A stretch of DNA of 11,359 bases, taken from Omnitrophica bacterium RIFOXYB12_FULL_50_7 (lineage in GTDB: Bacteria > Omnitrophota > Omnitrophia > Omnitrophales > Aquincolibacteriaceae). This document shows, piece by piece, positions 1 through 6,225 of this stretch (its first letter is position 1; every line of letters starts with the position of its first letter). Made by a program: the position numbers and the translations under genes. Where the stretch lies: NCBI GenBank assembly GCA_001804345.1, contig MHFU01000011.1, positions 5,886 through 17,244 of the forward strand, read 5' to 3'. Below the pieces are notes generated by a model that was not told the origin of the DNA, did no database searches, and was given only the letters and a program-made list of their open reading frames with translations.

Positions 1-31
1 TCTTCTTCTTAAGTCTACGATTCATCGCCAT
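1..31 (-). CDS. Possible 5' end of a lysine/arginine-rich gene, cut by the left edge
   Basis: Reading leftward from ATG at 31 (or the second ATG at 25) gives MAMNRRLKKK, open to the window edge. Only ten codons are visible, so the family cannot be named. The basic N-terminus would suit a nucleic-acid-binding or ribosome-associated protein, but this is a guess. No clear Shine-Dalgarno sequence is seen just upstream. The support is mainly the AT-rich stretch with a promoter-like pair behind it. It may equally be chance. Confidence 0.2.
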   Translation of the reverse strand, partial: MAMNRRLKKK

Positions 32-84
32 ACACAAACGGATAGCAGACAAAAAGAAGTTTTGCAAGATGTTTAAAATATCTA

Positions 85-114
85 TTTATAATTTAAAATA
101 GCAATTTAAAACAA
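85..114 (-). promoter_or_regulatory. Possible sigma-70-type promoter reading leftward
   Basis: On the minus strand TTGTTT (114-109) and TATAAA (90-85) are separated by 18 nt, inside a very AT-rich stretch (about 60-150). It would drive the partial gene that may start at 31 or 25, with an untranslated leader of roughly 50 nt. AT-rich DNA produces such matches by chance, so this is a weak call. Confidence 0.3.
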
Positions 115-160
115 ATGCTTCTTTTTTTGATGTTTTTAGGTTTAAATCGATATGCTAACT

Positions 161-198
161 CAAGATCACCCCGTAGGTGCACCTACGAGGTGATCTTG
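161..198. repeat. 38-nt near-perfect palindrome (GGTGCACC core)
   Basis: Arms of 19 nt meet without a loop between 179 and 180. The left arm reads CAAGATCACCCCGTAGGTG, and the right arm is its complement except for one C/A mismatch. It lies just past the end of the leftward rRNA methyltransferase gene, so it could act as a terminator-like hairpin, but no T tract follows on either strand. It shares a GGTG/CACC centre with the palindromes at 1570 and 10740. Confidence 0.75.
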
Positions 199-234
199 GG
201 TTCTAAAATTACTTAGAGAATGGATCTAATCCCG

Positions 235-1551
235 TTATATTCTCTGGAGGTGCGTGAGCACCTCAATATGCTTCGTGCGGGGAAACATGTCGAAGGGAAT
301 AACTTCCCGGACTTTGTAGCGGCCTGTGCTGAGGATCTGCCGAAGGTCTCGCAAGAGGATCTGAAGATCGCAAGAAAGATAAAGGATATTCTCTCCGGCA
401 TCTTCCTTGGCCAAGAAGTCGGCAAGGGATGACGCAATCCCTTGTCGCGGCGGATCCATGAATACCAGCGTATTTTTCCCCCCTCTTTCATACAGAGGGG
501 TTGGGGCCTGCCTGTCCGGTAGGCAGGGAGATTTAGAAAATCCCCCTGATTCCCAATTTTCCGCCACTTTGTGCTGGACGAATCCGTCCTCTGGCGGAGC
601 AAAAGGGGGAGCGCCGGCGGCTGAGGATTTTGAACTGGAGAGAATAAAACGCAGAAATGTTTTCTCGACTTTTCCAGCGAAAATTCCCACCCGAGGTAAT
701 TCCAATTCCTTAACGTTCCTTCGGAGACAACCTATACTGTAGGGATTGTCTTCAAAACAGTGGACCTCCGGAACACCATGAGCTACGAGAAGCGGGAAAG
801 TTCCGACGCCTGCATAGAGATCCAAAAACCGGGAGGGCTTCAAGATCTCGAGATGCTCCGCTAATTTTTTTGCGATGAGTTCTGTCACCTCGATATTATT
901 CTGGAAGAATCCCATGGAGCTTGTCCAAAGCGACCGGCCGCCGACAGTGACGCGATAAAGTTTTTCCTCATCACTCGTGAAGATCCGGCCCTTTTCATCC
1001 AGTTTGAAGGCTCTTTTTTCTTCGCGCCGGCCGAGTTTGTGTTCGGCGGTAAAGATTTCCTTGAGCCGCTCGTCCGCGAGCATGCAATAATCGATTAGGA
1101 CCTTAGAGCAGTTGTCGTGGCCGATGAAACCGAGGCGTTGAGGTTTGTGGTTCTTCTCGGTCGTGCGATGGAGCGTAATGCTCTTCCTGTAGCCGTATTC
1201 CTTGGGGCCATGTTGAATCGGGAGAATGGGAATCTCTTCGCCCTTGAATGCTTGAGCGAAACTTTCACGCACCTGATTTTCTTTCCACTTCAATTCTTGC
1301 GCGTAAGGGAGATGCTGATACTGGCAGCCGCCGCAGCGTTCGATATAAGGGCAAGGCGGATGGATACGGTGAGGGGAAGCCTCCAGGACTCGGACGAGCT
1401 TCGCCTTCATGAAGTTGGACTTGTCGCTCAAGATCCGCGCGAGGACTTTCTCACCGGGCAAAGCCCTTTCCACGAAGCAGGCTTTTCCTTCGACAAAACC
1501 CAAACCGTCGCCGCCGAACACCAGTTTTTCGATCTTGAGCTCAATATCCAT
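235..1551 (-). CDS. RNA (uracil-5-)-methyltransferase, TrmA/RlmD family, with an in-frame repeat insertion
   Basis: This is a SAM-dependent enzyme that methylates C5 of a uridine in RNA, most likely 23S rRNA; whether it matches RlmD or RlmC is not decided. Seen in the 438-residue protein: an N-terminal TRAM-like domain (about 1-60); iron-sulfur cysteines in PPCPYIERCGGCQYQ with a later NCSKVLIDYC; the SAM motif FLDLYAGVGTFPLLVA; MDPPRQG; the nucleophile cysteine in LYLSCDLQILLRDL; and a C-terminal HIEVLTHLQRI carrying the expected general-base Glu. All catalytic motifs are present. Start at 1551 has AAGGA about 6 nt upstream. The oddity is residues about 315-358, a low-complexity stretch (APPFAPPEDGFVQHK..., SPCLPDRQAPTPLYERGG) encoded by a repeat also found between genes at 5974-6050. 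It sits between the SAM motif and DPPRQG, probably on a surface loop. Without it the protein would be about 390 residues. Confidence 0.9.
   Translation of the reverse strand: MDIELKIEKLVFGGDGLGFVEGKACFVERALPGEKVLARILSDKSNFMKAKLVRVLEASPHRIHPPCPYIERCGGCQYQHLPYAQELKWKENQVRESFAQAFKGEEIPILPIQHGPKEYGYRKSITLHRTTEKNHKPQRLGFIGHDNCSKVLIDYCMLADERLKEIFTAEHKLGRREEKRAFKLDEKGRIFTSDEEKLYRVTVGGRSLWTSSMGFFQNNIEVTELIAKKLAEHLEILKPSRFLDLYAGVGTFPLLVAHGVPEVHCFEDNPYSIGCLRRNVKELELPRVGIFAGKVEKTFLRFILSSSKSSAAGAPPFAPPEDGFVQHKVAENWESGGFSKSPCLPDRQAPTPLYERGGKNTLVFMDPPRQGIASSLADFLAKEDAGENILYLSCDLQILLRDLRQILSTGRYKVREVIPFDMFPRTKHIEVLTHLQRI
478..610 (-). repeat. Palindromic repeat element inside the methyltransferase gene
   Basis: This element is made of a C-run/G-run hairpin (CCCCTC at 480-485, GAGGGG at 495-500), a 21-nt near-palindrome (507-527, CCTGCCTG...AGGCAGG), a GGGGGATTT-type linker, a nested hairpin (561-597) and a final AAAAGGGGG. 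On the minus strand it aligns in order with the intergenic copy at 5974-6050: CCCCCTTT, then AGGGGGATTT, then AAATCTCCCTGCCT, then AGGCAGGCCC, then CCCCTCT. Its length in the gene keeps the reading frame open and in phase. Exact ends are approximate. Confidence 0.8.
561..597. repeat. Nested hairpin repeat with GGACGAATCCGTCC core
   Basis: CCGCCA (561-566) pairs with TGGCGG (592-597). Inside, GGACG (576-580) pairs with CGTCC (585-589) around an AATC loop. The same unit, GGACGAATCCGTCC followed by CTGGCGGA, is present at 4348-4381 in an intergenic gap. It is absent from the otherwise similar element at 5974-6050, so it looks like a second repeat that entered the first. In the methyltransferase it is translated as PPEDGFVQHKVAE. 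Confidence 0.7.
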
Positions 1552-1569
1552 TTTTTTCCTTCTTCCAAA

Positions 1570-1598
1570 CCCCTGGCCACACCCGGTGTGGCCAGGGG
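1570..1598. repeat. 29-nt perfect palindrome between acyltransferase and methyltransferase genes
   Basis: Arms of 14 nt (CCCCTGGCCACACC and GGTGTGGCCAGGGG) flank a single central base at 1584. It lies in the 59-nt gap between the two leftward genes. It could be a terminator stem or a processing hairpin, but the T tract expected of an intrinsic terminator is missing. The centre (CACC C GGTG) resembles that of the 10740-10776 palindrome (CACC G GGTG). Confidence 0.8.
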
Positions 1599-1610
1599 GG
1601 TATTCCAGTT

Positions 1611-2528
1611 TTAAGCCTGTCTCAGATTGTCGGGTTTATTTTTCCACCGGCGGTGGCCCCAGAGCCATTGCTCGGGATGTCCCAGGATCTGACGTTCGAG
1701 GACTTCATTGAGATCTTTTGTGACCGTACTTTCCCAACCCGATTGGTCCATGTGATGCACGATCGGTTTTTCAATGTGGATCTCATAATGCCCGGGGGAT
1801 TTCCGGAGACAGTATGCGGAAACGAGCGCGCAACCGGTCTTTTCAGAGAGCCGTGCGGGGATCGAGGTGGTCGACGTTTTGGTGTCAAAAAAATCAACCC
1901 AGAGACCTTCATTGCCCGCCCATTGGTCCACCAGAATGGCGACTCCATGGCCGGCTCTAAGTTCCTGAAGGACGGCCCTGACCGAACTGTCTTTCGGGAT
2001 CGGATTCACAGTCATGACGCGGCGCATGGAATCGATCGCCTTGTCGAGATAAGGGTTCTTGATGTCTTTGACCACGACAGACCACGGCCGCTTCGTGAAA
2101 TAGGGAAGAAATGAAAGATATTCCCAGGAACCCAGATGCGAGATGACTAGCACGACACCGTGCTCTCTGGAAAAAGCTTCTTCCAGGAATTCGTTTCCGA
2201 TGAGCTGGAAGCGTGCCGCCGCTTCTTTTTTGATCTTCTCGACCGTGAAAAGTTCCATCATGGAAAGTGCGGCGCTTTGGAACGCAGAGAGTGCGATCTC
2301 TTTTTTCCTTTTGTCCGGAAGAGAATTTCCGAGAGCGCTGGCGATATTTTTAAGAGCGATCCTGCGACGTTTCCTGAGAATCCAATAGGTCAAGGTCCCA
2401 AACGCACAGGCGATTCTATGCGAGACCTCCACAGGAAGGACTGTCACGAGAAGGGCCAAAAAACGGACGACGAGATATTGAAGATAATAGTTAATGGAGA
2501 TTTTTTCGTGCATGGGGCATCGTAGCAT
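1611..2528 (-). CDS. Lipid A biosynthesis acyltransferase-like protein, LpxL/HtrB family
   Basis: The family transfers secondary acyl chains to lipid A precursors at the inner face of the cytoplasmic membrane. In the 305-residue product, a hydrophobic N-terminal anchor (about 15-50) is followed by the family HxxxxE motif in SHLGSWE (H131, E136), an ILVDQ segment (198-202) matching the conserved region after the active site, and a C-terminal HPEQWLWGHRRWK (284-296), a hallmark of this family. Length fits (about 290-310 residues). The start is uncertain: ATG at 2528, or ATG at 2513 giving MHEKISINYY, which looks more natural. Neither has a strong ribosome-binding site. The gene lies 59 nt upstream of the methyltransferase and could be co-transcribed with it. 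The exact acyl chain and acceptor cannot be told; related enzymes act on other glycolipids. Confidence 0.9.
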   Translation of the reverse strand: MLRCPMHEKISINYYLQYLVVRFLALLVTVLPVEVSHRIACAFGTLTYWILRKRRRIALKNIASALGNSLPDKRKKEIALSAFQSAALSMMELFTVEKIKKEAAARFQLIGNEFLEEAFSREHGVVLVISHLGSWEYLSFLPYFTKRPWSVVVKDIKNPYLDKAIDSMRRVMTVNPIPKDSSVRAVLQELRAGHGVAILVDQWAGNEGLWVDFFDTKTSTTSIPARLSEKTGCALVSAYCLRKSPGHYEIHIEKPIVHHMDQSGWESTVTKDLNEVLERQILGHPEQWLWGHRRWKNKPDNLRQA

Positions 2529-2533
2529 AAAAA

Positions 2534-2555
2534 TAAAAAGGCATCCGCCTTTTTT
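2534..2555 (-). terminator. Probable intrinsic terminator of the alcohol dehydrogenase gene
   Basis: AAAAAGGC (2535-2542) and GCCTTTTT (2547-2554) form an 8-bp stem with an ATCC loop. Both sides carry a run of A or T, so on the minus strand the stem ends in TTTTTATTTTT, suiting termination of leftward transcripts from the dehydrogenase. It lies only 6-25 nt before the possible acyltransferase starts. Confidence 0.6.
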
Positions 2556-2562
2556 CTATACT

Positions 2563-2660
2563 GGGGAACGTTTCGCCTGACGGCGCGGGGAACGGTCCTC
2601 GGGTAACGTGGAACGTTAAAAGCTTTTTCCGTTCAGCGTTCCCCGTTTGCCGTTTCCCGC
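2563..2660. repeat. GGGGAACG-family inverted repeat
   Basis: GGGGAACG at 2563-2570 is repeated as GGGGAACGG at 2587-2595, with inverted copies CGTTCCCC at 2637-2644 and the variant CCGTTTCCC at 2650-2658. Single GGAACG and CCGTT pieces lie between. The same motif set occurs at 4408-4472. The element fills the gap between the terminator and the end of the alcohol dehydrogenase gene (2673). No open reading frame of interest is in it. Confidence 0.65.
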
Positions 2661-2672
2661 CAAGCGAGGTCT

Positions 2673-3788
2673 TTAAAAGATCTCGCGCAGGAGATACTCC
2701 ACGTCTTCGCGGGTGATGAGTTTTGGGTTTGCGGCGGTGGAGCCGGAGGCGAGCGTTTCCGAAATAATTTTTTCTTTTTCGATCAGGGGTTTTCCTTTGA
2801 AGGGGGAAATGATCTTGAGCGTTTTCTGGAGTTCATGGACTTTTTGGAGAAGATCCATGCCGACGGCCTGGCTCATGATGGCGTATCTCTGGTTGCCCAT
2901 GGCTTCGAGATTGAGTTTGATGGAAGGCGCGAAACAAAGCGAGCAGATCAGCCCGTGCGGGGCATTATAAAGTACGCCCAAAGGATGTGCGAGGCCGTGG
3001 ATCACGCCGAGGCGCGAATGGGAAAAGGCCAGCCCGGAGAAAAAACTTCCAAGCATAAGCCCGGCAAGATCTTCGTCGCGGCCTGTGTTTAACGCCGGCA
3101 CCAGATGGCGACTGATCAACTGAATGGTTTTAAGCGCGAAGTTTTCGCTAAACCAGGTCGCATTTTTCGAGATGAATGATTCATACGCCTGCACCCACGC
3201 GTCCATTCCCGAATGGCACATGACGGAGAAAGGAAGACCTTTCAGGAGATCCGGATCAAGGATGACTTTGCGCGCGAGGAAATCCTTGTGGCGGATGGAA
3301 AGCTTCACTTTTTTTTCAGGATGGATGATCACAGAATTAGGCGATGCTTCCGAGCCGCTGCCTGCGGTCGTCGGGACCGCAATGAACGGGATTCCCGGTC
3401 CCTCGAGCGCGCCTCCTTCCTGGTAAAAGACCGGTCTTTCTTTGGCGTAGAAAAGTCCGGCCGCGGCCTTGGCAAGATCCAACACGCTCCCGCCGCCAAC
3501 CCCGATGATCCACTCGATCTTTAAAGAGCGTCCTTTGGCGATCACCGCGCTGATCTCATCCAGGGTCGGCTCCCCTTGAGGCCTGCAAAAAAAAGCTGCG
3601 GCAAGACCCGCTTTTCGGAAGTCCTCCGCAAGTTTTTCTTTCAGGCCATTTTTTTCAAGCGAGGTACCATGAACGATGATGCCGCGCGCGCCGAACTCCG
3701 CAGTTTCCTTTGCGAGGTCCGAAAGCCCGCCTTTTTTAAAAAGGACTCTGGCCGGGAGAAAAGTTTCCTGAGGAAATAGAGCGGTCAT
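2673..3788 (-). CDS. Iron-containing alcohol dehydrogenase family protein
   Basis: A 371-residue cytosolic NAD(P)-dependent oxidoreductase of the type III (iron-dependent) alcohol dehydrogenase family; substrate unknown. Seen: the cofactor motif GVGGGSVLDLAKA (about 97-108), VPTTAGSGSEAS (about 138-149), and metal-site region GVIHGLAHPLG...NAPHG with H264, H268 and H278 at family spacing. The first metal ligand Asp is D196 in GMDAWVQAYESF. The His expected four residues later is Q200 here, a change that occurs in some branches of the family. Start at 3788 is chosen because AGGA lies about 9 nt upstream and the protein then begins MTALFPQETF as family members do. An upstream ATG at 3878 would only translate repeat DNA. 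The gene stands between repeat elements on both sides and ends before a probable terminator. Confidence 0.92.
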   Translation of the reverse strand: MTALFPQETFLPARVLFKKGGLSDLAKETAEFGARGIIVHGTSLEKNGLKEKLAEDFRKAGLAAAFFCRPQGEPTLDEISAVIAKGRSLKIEWIIGVGGGSVLDLAKAAAGLFYAKERPVFYQEGGALEGPGIPFIAVPTTAGSGSEASPNSVIIHPEKKVKLSIRHKDFLARKVILDPDLLKGLPFSVMCHSGMDAWVQAYESFISKNATWFSENFALKTIQLISRHLVPALNTGRDEDLAGLMLGSFFSGLAFSHSRLGVIHGLAHPLGVLYNAPHGLICSLCFAPSIKLNLEAMGNQRYAIMSQAVGMDLLQKVHELQKTLKIISPFKGKPLIEKEKIISETLASGSTAANPKLITREDVEYLLREIF

Positions 3789-3814
3789 AGCATAGCGTCC
3801 TGTTCGTGGATTTA

Positions 3815-3950
3815 AAAATTCCAAGATCCAAGAAACAATTTCCAAACAAAATCCAATCACCAAAGATCCAGGAACCAAAGAGGTTTTCGTTTTGGAATTT
3901 GAATATTGTAGCTTGTTTGGTTTTTGTATCTTGGAGCTTGGTCACTTCCC
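3815..3950. repeat. AT-rich imperfect inverted-repeat element, copy 1
   Basis: The left arm starting near 3821 (CCAAGATCCAAGAAACAA) is imperfectly complementary to the right arm near 3911-3944 (TTGTTTGG...GTATCTTGGAGCTTGG). The interior is rich in CCAAA and TTTGG. A related element in the opposite order is at 6081-6205. It lies between the cupin gene and the alcohol dehydrogenase start. No transposase gene is linked, so it may be a small non-autonomous element or a folded RNA spacer. Confidence 0.6.
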
Positions 3951-3960
3951 GTTTTTGAGG

Positions 3961-4308
3961 TTAGTATTTAATGATCACGGCGGTGACGATAAGGTTCTCT
4001 GCGCCGGTATTCTTGATGGAATGGGAAGCGCCCTGGCCTGTCAGAATGGCGTCGCCCGTCGCGACCTGGAATTCCTTGCCGCCGTCGGTCATGAGTCCTT
4101 GGCCTTGCTGGATGATATAAATTTCATCTTCGTCCACATGATCATGGGGGCCGATACTCGCGCCGGGAGGAAGGATAAGCTCTGCGCAAAGCCGCGTACG
4201 AGCCTTGATCTCATCGGGCTTGAGATAATGACGGACCGTGATCTCGCCTGTGCCGCCGCGCATGGCTTCGCGTTTTTCAATCTCCTGATCGATTTTTTTC
4301 TTGAGCAT
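3961..4308 (-). CDS. Small single-domain cupin protein
   Basis: A 115-residue soluble protein with one cupin_2-type beta barrel. Cupin motif 1 is visible as GPHDHVDEDEIYIIQQGQG (about 53-71), giving two His and a Glu as probable metal ligands. Motif 2 is GDAILTGQGASHSIKNTG (about 84-101) with the fourth ligand His. Such stand-alone cupins range from isomerases and dioxygenases to ligand-binding regulators, so no reaction can be assigned. The N-terminal 20 residues are charged and helical-looking. Start at 4308 lacks a clear ribosome-binding site; an in-frame ATG at 4263 is possible but would remove the charged helix. It is downstream of homospermidine synthase in the same direction, 167 nt away, with a repeat between them. 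Confidence 0.85.
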   Translation of the reverse strand: MLKKKIDQEIEKREAMRGGTGEITVRHYLKPDEIKARTRLCAELILPPGASIGPHDHVDEDEIYIIQQGQGLMTDGGKEFQVATGDAILTGQGASHSIKNTGAENLIVTAVIIKY

Positions 4309-4329
4309 TTTTTAAACACATTTCTCGGG

Positions 4330-4472
4330 GAACGGCTAACCCCATTCGCCACATGGCGTCGGACGAATCCGTCCCCTGGCGGACAGGGGCCTGTCAAAAA
4401 ACGCCAGGCGGGGAACGAAAAAAGATTTAACCTGCCTGCTGGCGTTTGCCGTTCCCCGCGGAACGTTCCCCG
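4330..4472. repeat. Composite repeat: GGACGAATCCGTCC unit plus GGGGAACG-family unit
   Basis: The first part (4348-4381) has CGCCA/TGGCG flanking GGACG-AATC-CGTCC, matching the hairpin nested in the methyltransferase gene. The second part has GCGGGGAACG (4408-4417) complementary to CGTTCCCCGC (4450-4459), AAACGCCAG (4399-4407) complementary to CTGGCGTTT (4439-4447), and the self-complementary GGAACGTTCC (4460-4469). The order of the two stems is A-B-A'-B', so they cannot both form as simple nested hairpins. The element is just downstream of the homospermidine synthase stop codon. Confidence 0.65.
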
Positions 4473-4475
4473 TAT

Positions 4476-5927
4476 TTATTCTTTAAACAAGAAATTCTTG
4501 AAGCACCAGGGATTTTTCTTATCCAGGTGGGAGCTCTGGTTTTCCTGGAAGAAGACCTGGTAATTCTTGAAAGGGGTCCAGTCGTAAGGCTCTGAGACCA
4601 CCGTGCCGAGATAAGGTTTTGCTGTGGCGAGGATCTCTTTGTGCGGAAGATCGTCCGGAACCAGGACGCCCTTATTGGGATGTTCGATCATCCACATGGC
4701 CGCAGCGACCACGCCGATCGCGACCTGGATCGTGGTAGCGTTCTGATGCGGGACCAGTTTGCGCGCTTCGTCGATCGTGAGAATGCTTCCGGTCCACCAG
4801 GAATTGTATTTGTGACCCATGATCAAGGAACCCAGGATGTCCGAGCCCTTCACGATCTCATCCGACATAATGCGACATTTGGGTTGAAGTTCATAATTGC
4901 GGCAGCGGAGCTCGTGGACCGAAGCCAGGGTTTCATTGCACGGCATATAAACGTAGTGGACCGTCGGTCGGTAGATGGGTTTCCCGTTCTTCCACACCGT
5001 GAGTTTTTCGGAAATGCTGAAAGCTTCGCCGTGGCGGATAACCATGCCGACGATCTCATAGTTCGGGACCCAGGAGCGCACCCAGGTGTTCATGCCCATT
5101 TGAGAAAGGAAGATCTGATTCTGGGGACCCGATTCCGGCACCGTGGTTAAAGGAGGCAATTCTTTTTCATGGGTGCCCCAGCCTATCTCCGAGGGGGAGA
5201 TCGCTTCTTCCCTGAGGCCTTCGATCGACCAGGTGCCGACGAATTCATCGACTTCTTTCGGCTGGTCCGTGATCTGGGTGTCGCGTTCACTCACATGGAT
5301 CGTTTTTACGCCAAGCTTCATGGCCAGGCGGTGGAATTGTTCTTCACGGATCAGACGTTCCAGGGACTTCCGGTCTTTCTTGGAAGTAGACTTATCGTGA
5401 GTTGCCTTTTCGGCAATGTCGAGAAGCCCCTGTTTTGTGAAGTGGCTGATGAGCCCGGGGTTAGCCCCATGGTCCAGCACCGCCGTCGTGGAATCATCCG
5501 CCCATTTGGCCGTCATTTTGCGCAGCCCCATCTGCTTGAAATAAAGCGATTTCTCAAGCGGCGTTTTTTTGTCGATATTGGCGTACGGGTCCCATTCCTC
5601 GACGGAGGTGTTCACATAGAGGACTTTATTCTCATGGCACCAGGAAAGCATGTCGAGTGAGTCGACATTCCAGGACAGATCAATGATCATGCCGCCGGGG
5701 GAGACGTACTTGGAAAGCGTGCGCGCGACGTTGACGGGGCTCAGCTTTTCCTGGGAGTAACGGACCCCTTTTTTGATCCAGGGCGCGAGTTCTCTTCGTT
5801 TATCCGCAAAGTCGAGCACCGTGATGTTCTTGTAAGGAATGCGGATGTGTTCAAGGAGGATGGGTAGGGTGCATTTGCCCACGGAGCCGAAACCGATACA
5901 AAGAACTTTCTGTTTGAATTCCAGCAT
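4476..5927 (-). CDS. hss: Homospermidine synthase
   Basis: A cytosolic NAD-dependent enzyme that joins two putrescines (or putrescine and spermidine) into sym-homospermidine. The 483-residue length matches the bacterial family (about 480). Seen: an N-terminal Rossmann motif IGFGSVGKCTLP (11-22); HGANPGLISHFTKQ (153-166); and a central block TWSIEGLREE..., PSEIGWGTHEKELP, then YRPTVHYVYMPCNETL, that closely matches what I remember of the Blastochloris viridis enzyme. The Trp and Glu of GWGTHE belong to the region that binds the polyamine in that enzyme. Start at 5927 is chosen because GGGAG lies 9 nt upstream; the ATG at 5936 overlaps that site. No putrescine-forming decarboxylase is in the window. 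A related saccharopine dehydrogenase-like reductase is the main alternative, but the central block argues against it. Confidence 0.92.
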   Translation of the reverse strand: MLEFKQKVLCIGFGSVGKCTLPILLEHIRIPYKNITVLDFADKRRELAPWIKKGVRYSQEKLSPVNVARTLSKYVSPGGMIIDLSWNVDSLDMLSWCHENKVLYVNTSVEEWDPYANIDKKTPLEKSLYFKQMGLRKMTAKWADDSTTAVLDHGANPGLISHFTKQGLLDIAEKATHDKSTSKKDRKSLERLIREEQFHRLAMKLGVKTIHVSERDTQITDQPKEVDEFVGTWSIEGLREEAISPSEIGWGTHEKELPPLTTVPESGPQNQIFLSQMGMNTWVRSWVPNYEIVGMVIRHGEAFSISEKLTVWKNGKPIYRPTVHYVYMPCNETLASVHELRCRNYELQPKCRIMSDEIVKGSDILGSLIMGHKYNSWWTGSILTIDEARKLVPHQNATTIQVAIGVVAAAMWMIEHPNKGVLVPDDLPHKEILATAKPYLGTVVSEPYDWTPFKNYQVFFQENQSSHLDKKNPWCFKNFLFKE

Positions 5928-5973
5928 GATCAGCATCTCCCGTTATGAAATAAGTGCGTTGCTCCGGTTATTT

Positions 5974-6050
5974 CCCCCTTTGGCAAAGGGGGACTGAGGG
6001 GGATTTAAAAATCTCCCTGCCTGCCGGCAGGCAGGCCCTGGCCCCTCTCT
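5974..6050 (+). repeat. CCCCCTTT / CCTGCC palindromic repeat, intergenic copy
   Basis: CCCCCTTTG-G-CAAAGGGGG (5974-5992) is a perfect 19-nt palindrome. Next come an AGGGGGATTT linker and the perfect 20-nt palindrome CCTGCCTGCCGGCAGGCAGG (6016-6035), then GCCCCTCTCT. The order and spacing match the element translated inside the methyltransferase (478-610, opposite strand). It lies upstream of homospermidine synthase, between that gene and the membrane methyltransferase. Confidence 0.8.
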
Positions 6051-6080
6051 ATTGAAAAACTGGAGCAATACACAAATAAA

Positions 6081-6205
6081 CAAGAACCAAGATACAAGAA
6101 CCAAACAATTTTCAAATATCAAGATCCAAACAAAAAACACCGGGGCGTACTTTTTTCTTTGAATTTTGGAAATTGGAATTTGTTTGGATCTTGTTTTTTG
6201 GCTAT
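6081..6205. repeat. AT-rich inverted-repeat element, copy 2
   Basis: A perfect 15-bp inverted repeat, CAAGATCCAAACAAA (6120-6134) and its complement (6179-6193), is the inner part of a longer imperfect one. Outer sequence (CCAAGATACAAGAACCAAAC) matches the complement of the right arm of the 3815-3950 element, so the two copies are inverted relative to each other. With the neighbouring GC-rich repeat it fills almost all of the 298-nt gap between the membrane methyltransferase (ends 6226) and homospermidine synthase (starts 5927). No gene is seen there. Confidence 0.65.
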
Positions 6206-6225
6206 TTCTCTGGTTCCGGATCTTT

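Noticed and set aside
1117..1614. Plus-strand open frame of 165 codons
   Set aside because: It is antisense to the N-terminal and iron-sulfur parts of the RNA methyltransferase, which carries clear motifs.
3789..3878. N-terminal extension of the alcohol dehydrogenase to the ATG at 3878
   Set aside because: These 30 codons translate the AT-rich repeat. The ATG at 3788 has a ribosome-binding site and gives the normal family N-terminus.
2563..4472. CRISPR array from the repeated GGGGAACG motifs
   Set aside because: Repeats are short, unevenly spaced, in both orientations, and split between two gaps, with no constant-length spacers and no cas genes.
3892..4563. Long plus-strand open frame of 223 codons
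   Set aside because: It runs antisense through the cupin gene and two repeat elements. Its translation shows no family motif, while the cupin on the other strand has both cupin motifs.
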